Under the pieces are notes generated by a model, which worked only from the letters and a program-made list of their open reading frames with translations, did no database searches and was not told the DNA's origin. From Roseibacillus sp. (GTDB lineage: Bacteria; Verrucomicrobiota; Verrucomicrobiia; Verrucomicrobiales; Akkermansiaceae), in contig PBTP01000091.1 of assembly GCA_002729275.1 (NCBI GenBank), forward strand, positions 1-17,694: a stretch of 17,694 bases of DNA. The letters are read 5' to 3'. Every line of letters begins with the position of its first letter. Position 1 is the first letter of the stretch. Positions 14,354 to 17,694 of this stretch are shown here, piece after piece. Made by a program: the position numbers and the translations under genes.

Positions 14354-15775
14354 TCAAACCATTAACTCTGCCAAAGGCCCACCGAGGTCCAAGCCCTTTA
14401 GGTTGGAGTCCGGTTGCCCAAAGGAAGCGGGGGCATCGATACCGGCGGCGTTCATGAAGGACAGATAGAGATTACCGATGGTCCGGTGTCCTTTTTCGCG
14501 GTATTTCGGGAATTCCAGATAACGCCCCATTCTCAATTTCCCAGCTGCTCCACCCAGAAGCAGAAATGGCCAGTCCGCCTGCCCACCGTGGTGGTCCCCG
14601 CCAGAACAGGACATGTAAACGATCAGGGTATGATCAAGCATGGTCCCATCTCCCTCCGGAATACTGTCGAGCTTCTCTGCCATTCCAGCAACCCCATCGA
14701 GATGTAACTTCTCAACCGCCGCTCGCGCTTCGTTCCCATTCATTCCATTGGTGGCTTTATTCTCCCCCAAGTGCCCGAGGGCATGCACTGAATTAGAAAT
14801 ACCCAGCTCCCGGTATTCCACCCCCAGAGTGTCCGGCCGGACCGTTACTACATTGGTCAGACCGGTGATTAGTGATGCTGCTGCTAACTCGAAATACGAC
14901 TCAATCCGGTGCTTCGGCTTTACCGAGTCGTAGAGCTTCCCCGGCCTCGGGGCAAACCTCTTGACCTTCTCAGAAAGGGCAACTTTTTTCCGCTCCAGAT
15001 TCTGGAGCTCCTCAAAAGAATTCAGATACAGATCAAATCGTTCCTTCTCGTCACCCGTCAACTGCTTCTTAATCCGCTTGGCGTCACCGGTCAAAAAGTT
15101 CATCAAACTCCCGTTCAGGGCCAACTCTCTTTCGAGCTCCTCCGGAGGCGCCACCGATGCCCCGAAGAGCTCAAGAAACGCTTTTCGGGGAGAGGCTTGG
15201 AAAGGCACCGGCATGCCAGCCTTGTAGGCCGAAATATTGGGATAGCAGTAGCTCTCAGCAAGTGCACCTCCCTCCAGCAAGCGTCCATTGGTCGCCATTC
15301 CATACATGGGATAAGGACCCATCGAAAGTTTCTTACCTAAGAGGCAATCAATGCTGGGAGCTATCGCTACCCTTTCTGAATTGTAACAGGAGAGCGCGCC
15401 ATAGCCCGCAGTATGGTTCCCACTAAAACCCTCTCCTGAAAGACTTTGAACAATAGTCAGACGATCCCGAAAGGCCTCGAGCCGGGAAAGCTTAGCGGGA
15501 AGTCTGTGCCCGGCCAGTGCCGCATCGACCATGGGTCCCAGTCGTCTCGCCGTATTACCGAGTTTGTTTCCCTCAGAGCTCACATAGTGATTTTCCAATC
15601 CCTCCGGCACGAGATTATACTTATCGATTCCCGAAGATTTCACCACGAAGACGAAACGCCGCACCGTGCTACCCTCTTGCCCCGGCGCCTGCGCCTGCAC
15701 CTGTAGAGAACGGAGAAACGGGGCCATTGCCAGAGTGGCTCCTCCCTTGAGAAAGTGGCGGCGTTTTTGAATCAT
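14354..15775 (-). CDS. DUF1552 family protein, Tat-exported
   Basis: From ATG 15773-15775 the protein has 473 residues. An alternative TTG at 15817 overlaps the upstream stop (TTGA) but would add 14 polar His/Gln-rich residues before the signal. The chosen start gives a twin-arginine signal: KRRHFLKGGATLAMAPFL, matching RRxFLK. The mature part is DUF1552-like, with 'RRFVFVVKSSGIDKYNLVP', 'GEGFSGNHTAGYGALSCYNS', and a C-terminal region with 'GDHHGGQADWPFLLLGGAAG' and 'FPKYREKGHRTIGNLYLSFM'. DUF1552 proteins commonly sit beside DUF1592-type PSD proteins, as here. The family has no firmly established biochemical function. Twin-arginine export implies folding, perhaps with a cofactor, before crossing the membrane. 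Confidence 0.9.
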   Translation of the reverse strand: MIQKRRHFLKGGATLAMAPFLRSLQVQAQAPGQEGSTVRRFVFVVKSSGIDKYNLVPEGLENHYVSSEGNKLGNTARRLGPMVDAALAGHRLPAKLSRLEAFRDRLTIVQSLSGEGFSGNHTAGYGALSCYNSERVAIAPSIDCLLGKKLSMGPYPMYGMATNGRLLEGGALAESYCYPNISAYKAGMPVPFQASPRKAFLELFGASVAPPEELERELALNGSLMNFLTGDAKRIKKQLTGDEKERFDLYLNSFEELQNLERKKVALSEKVKRFAPRPGKLYDSVKPKHRIESYFELAAASLITGLTNVVTVRPDTLGVEYRELGISNSVHALGHLGENKATNGMNGNEARAAVEKLHLDGVAGMAEKLDSIPEGDGTMLDHTLIVYMSCSGGDHHGGQADWPFLLLGGAAGKLRMGRYLEFPKYREKGHRTIGNLYLSFMNAAGIDAPASFGQPDSNLKGLDLGGPLAELMV

Positions 15776-15813
15776 CAGGTGATGCTGGTGCTGCGAATTA
15801 TGACCTTCATCCC

Positions 15814-17694
15814 TCAACGGCGATAGAGAAAAGAGTCCGAACTCAGAAGGGAGACTACTAAGGCCTTAAAGCTACCGTTGTTTGCCAAATAGGCGCGTTC
15901 CGCCGCCACCAATGTCCTCGAGTCACTCAACATTTCATTCCTGCCCATGAAATAGCGAAAGAGATGACGAATAAAGGATTGTCGTGCCCTCGTAGAGCGC
16001 CCAATTCGATGGAGCATTTCTACCGCATCCTTTACCTCCCCATCTACATCCGACTCACCAGTCCCTTGAATTTTACCTGCTGCGTTAACTTCCCGTGCAG
16101 TCAGCTTCCCTTCCATGAGCCATTTCTCAAATTGTTGATCTCGGCGTGTTACCAGTTTGCCATCCTCTCCGAAATAGACATGGGTGCGGTAGCGGCCCCA
16201 GTCATCGAAAATCTCGAAGGGTTCACCAAGGGGGTTGATCTTATGGTGACAATTCCAACACCGCTCTTCGCGAAGAATTTCCATGCGTTCTCGCAGGGTG
16301 TGATGGGGATCCACTGGCACCTTGGCATCCACGTCTGGCGGGAGGTCCTGAAGTTTTCCTGCCAGCAATTTCTCCAACACCCAGATCCCCCGGTGAATCG
16401 GATCATTCCCATCGTTTAATGACCAGGCAGCCAACCACGCCGGATGTGTCAGGATTCCGGAGCGCTGATCACGAGGCATGGGAAACGGCTGCTCCACCGG
16501 CCAATTCCATCTCTGGTCCTCAGACCGACCTGATTCTGGAAGATTATAAGCGGTAATGTAGATGAGATCTGACAGCCCCCGTGACCGATTGGAGAAAGGG
16601 AAGTCCGGGTGGGGATGAATACCCTCAGCAAGCGCATTCGTAAAAAGACGCACGGCCTGCTCCGCCCTGTTGCGCCTTTCTTTCAGAAAGGTCCTTCGAC
16701 GATCTTCCCACTCAGCCTGCGGGACATGATCCGGCTTAGTCCGGCTCTCATATTCCATCCCGGCCTTCATAAGCTCGCGAGCTACGTATTCAGGATCGGT
16801 CACCTCCTTGATCCGGTTATCGTAGAACTCCCGAGCATAGTTATTATCGCCGGGATGAGCGACAAAGTACTCATTGGTGGTAAGGAGCTCCGCGATGACA
16901 TCCTTATCCTCTCGCAGGACGTGTTCGATAATCATCTTCGCATCATGCACGAGATACTGAGTGTTCCATTGGGGTATACCCTCCAATCTTCGGCGATCGT
17001 TGTCCTTGAAAACCTCCCCTGCCCGATCAAATCCGAAAAACTGCTCGAAGAAACGCATCACGCGAGGCAGAGCGGGCGCCGACCACGTTCCCTTTCCGAG
17101 CTCTTCATCCAGCAAGGTCCTCACCACTTTCGAAACCTCATGAGAGCCGTTCAATTCATCACTTTGAAAGGCGTTCCAAAGAATGGGCGAACGCTCGGGA
17201 ACGTCATCGGTGAGCGCATAGGCCAACCCGTTAACGACCTCATCAGGAGAAAGGTGGCGGCGCCCGTGTTGATCGACCTGCCCTAACCCAAACTCCATTC
17301 GGTAAATTGCTTCGGGGCTCAAAAAGATTCCCTTGATAGTCGTTTTCAGCCCTTCAAGATTCCCACCCAGCGCCACGTTCTGCTCCAAGAACGCCCGGTA
17401 TCTTTCCTCTTCGTCTTGCGAGGGGTTTCGTCCTACGATTCGCCGAAACTCCTGGACGACCGTCTTCCTGAGCACCTCATCCGAGGGAGCCCCCGGCTTC
17501 TCCGTAAAAGAGCTGAATTCCCCTCTCCTTTGTCTCTCCTCAAGAAATTGATCCACATTAACCAGAATCATCTGAACCGTGCTCTGATCCACCTGCGACA
17601 TCGAGGAGTAATCACGAATCCCTCTTTGAGACGTCACATAGGTAAACGGACTACGAGCCCGCCCAAACCCCTTTTTATTGAAGATCTCAGGGCT
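15814..17694 (-). CDS. PSD-type protein (DUF1595/DUF1592/DUF1588/DUF1585), 5' end outside window
   Basis: The frame is open to the right edge, giving 626 visible residues; the GTG at 17637 is internal. The visible N-terminus (FNKKGFGRARSPFTY) matches the conserved middle of this planctomycete/verrucomicrobial family, so several upstream domains are missing. In order I see a DUF1595-like part (VVQEFRRIVGRNPSQDEEE), DUF1592 (LSPDEVVNGLAYAL ... RFFEQFFGFDRAGEVF), and DUF1588 (RSGILTHPAWLAAWSLNDGN ... CWNCHHKINPLGEPFEIFDD). DUF1585 closes the protein (RQSFIRHLFRYFMGRNE ... ALVVSLLSSDSFLYRR). The CWNCH at 16246-16260 is a CXXCH heme-binding type motif, so a c-type heme is likely. The family is exported, and its role is undefined. 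The stop is at 15814-15816, and the DUF1552 gene follows immediately. Confidence 0.9.
   Translation of the reverse strand, partial: SPEIFNKKGFGRARSPFTYVTSQRGIRDYSSMSQVDQSTVQMILVNVDQFLEERQRRGEFSSFTEKPGAPSDEVLRKTVVQEFRRIVGRNPSQDEEERYRAFLEQNVALGGNLEGLKTTIKGIFLSPEAIYRMEFGLGQVDQHGRRHLSPDEVVNGLAYALTDDVPERSPILWNAFQSDELNGSHEVSKVVRTLLDEELGKGTWSAPALPRVMRFFEQFFGFDRAGEVFKDNDRRRLEGIPQWNTQYLVHDAKMIIEHVLREDKDVIAELLTTNEYFVAHPGDNNYAREFYDNRIKEVTDPEYVARELMKAGMEYESRTKPDHVPQAEWEDRRRTFLKERRNRAEQAVRLFTNALAEGIHPHPDFPFSNRSRGLSDLIYITAYNLPESGRSEDQRWNWPVEQPFPMPRDQRSGILTHPAWLAAWSLNDGNDPIHRGIWVLEKLLAGKLQDLPPDVDAKVPVDPHHTLRERMEILREERCWNCHHKINPLGEPFEIFDDWGRYRTHVYFGEDGKLVTRRDQQFEKWLMEGKLTAREVNAAGKIQGTGESDVDGEVKDAVEMLHRIGRSTRARQSFIRHLFRYFMGRNEMLSDSRTLVAAERAYLANNGSFKALVVSLLSSDSFLYRR

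Noticed and set aside
16609..17286. 225-codon plus-strand open frame antisense to the PSD-type gene
   Set aside because: The opposite strand encodes a well-conserved DUF1592 protein. The antisense peptide has no recognisable domain.

Overview
The window looks like a chromosomal segment from a member of the Verrucomicrobiota. The best indicators are the paired PSD/DUF1592-type protein and Tat-exported DUF1552 protein at the right end, which are typical of the Planctomycetota/Verrucomicrobiota group. Further support comes from the SHD1-like tail on a thioredoxin-fold lipoprotein, the GYF_2 membrane proteins, and a PF07399-type antiporter. The genus cannot be fixed from sequence reading alone. 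Genes are densely packed, and I see no tRNA, rRNA, CRISPR array, insertion sequence or phage gene.

Layout from left to right. (1) Plus strand, 1-3471: the 3' part of a PpiD/SurA-like periplasmic folding factor that runs off the left edge and carries a 12-bp tandem repeat encoding PAEQ units. It is followed by a small TPR protein and methionyl-tRNA synthetase (metG). (2) Minus strand, 3496-8673, read right to left: a lipoprotein-like thioredoxin-fold protein with an SHD1-like tail, thioredoxin reductase (trxB), then a GspE/PilB ATPase and a GspF/PilC platform protein that form a tight pair. metG and the gspF/pilC-type gene converge on a hairpin that overlaps the latter's stop codon. (3) Plus strand, 8762-10996: a Na+/H+ antiporter and riboflavin synthase, 6 nt apart. 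(4) Minus strand, 11007-12586: two paralogous GYF_2 membrane proteins, one with a DUF4190 tail and one with a CD225/dispanin tail. The second is translationally coupled to a DUF2752 protein. (5) Minus strand, 12771 to the right edge: a PSD-type (DUF1595/1592/1588/1585) protein cut by the window edge, a DUF1552 protein, and a papain-like cysteine peptidase with calcium-loop motifs between its catalytic His and Asn.

Functionally the window mixes housekeeping genes (metG, trxB, ribE) with envelope and export functions (folding factor, T4P/T2SS pair, thioredoxin-like lipoprotein, Tat-exported DUF1552). The least explained parts are the GYF/CD225/DUF2752/DUF4190 block and the peptidase joined to the DUF1592/DUF1552 pair. 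I do not claim a proven new system. These two blocks are the best candidates for a closer look.
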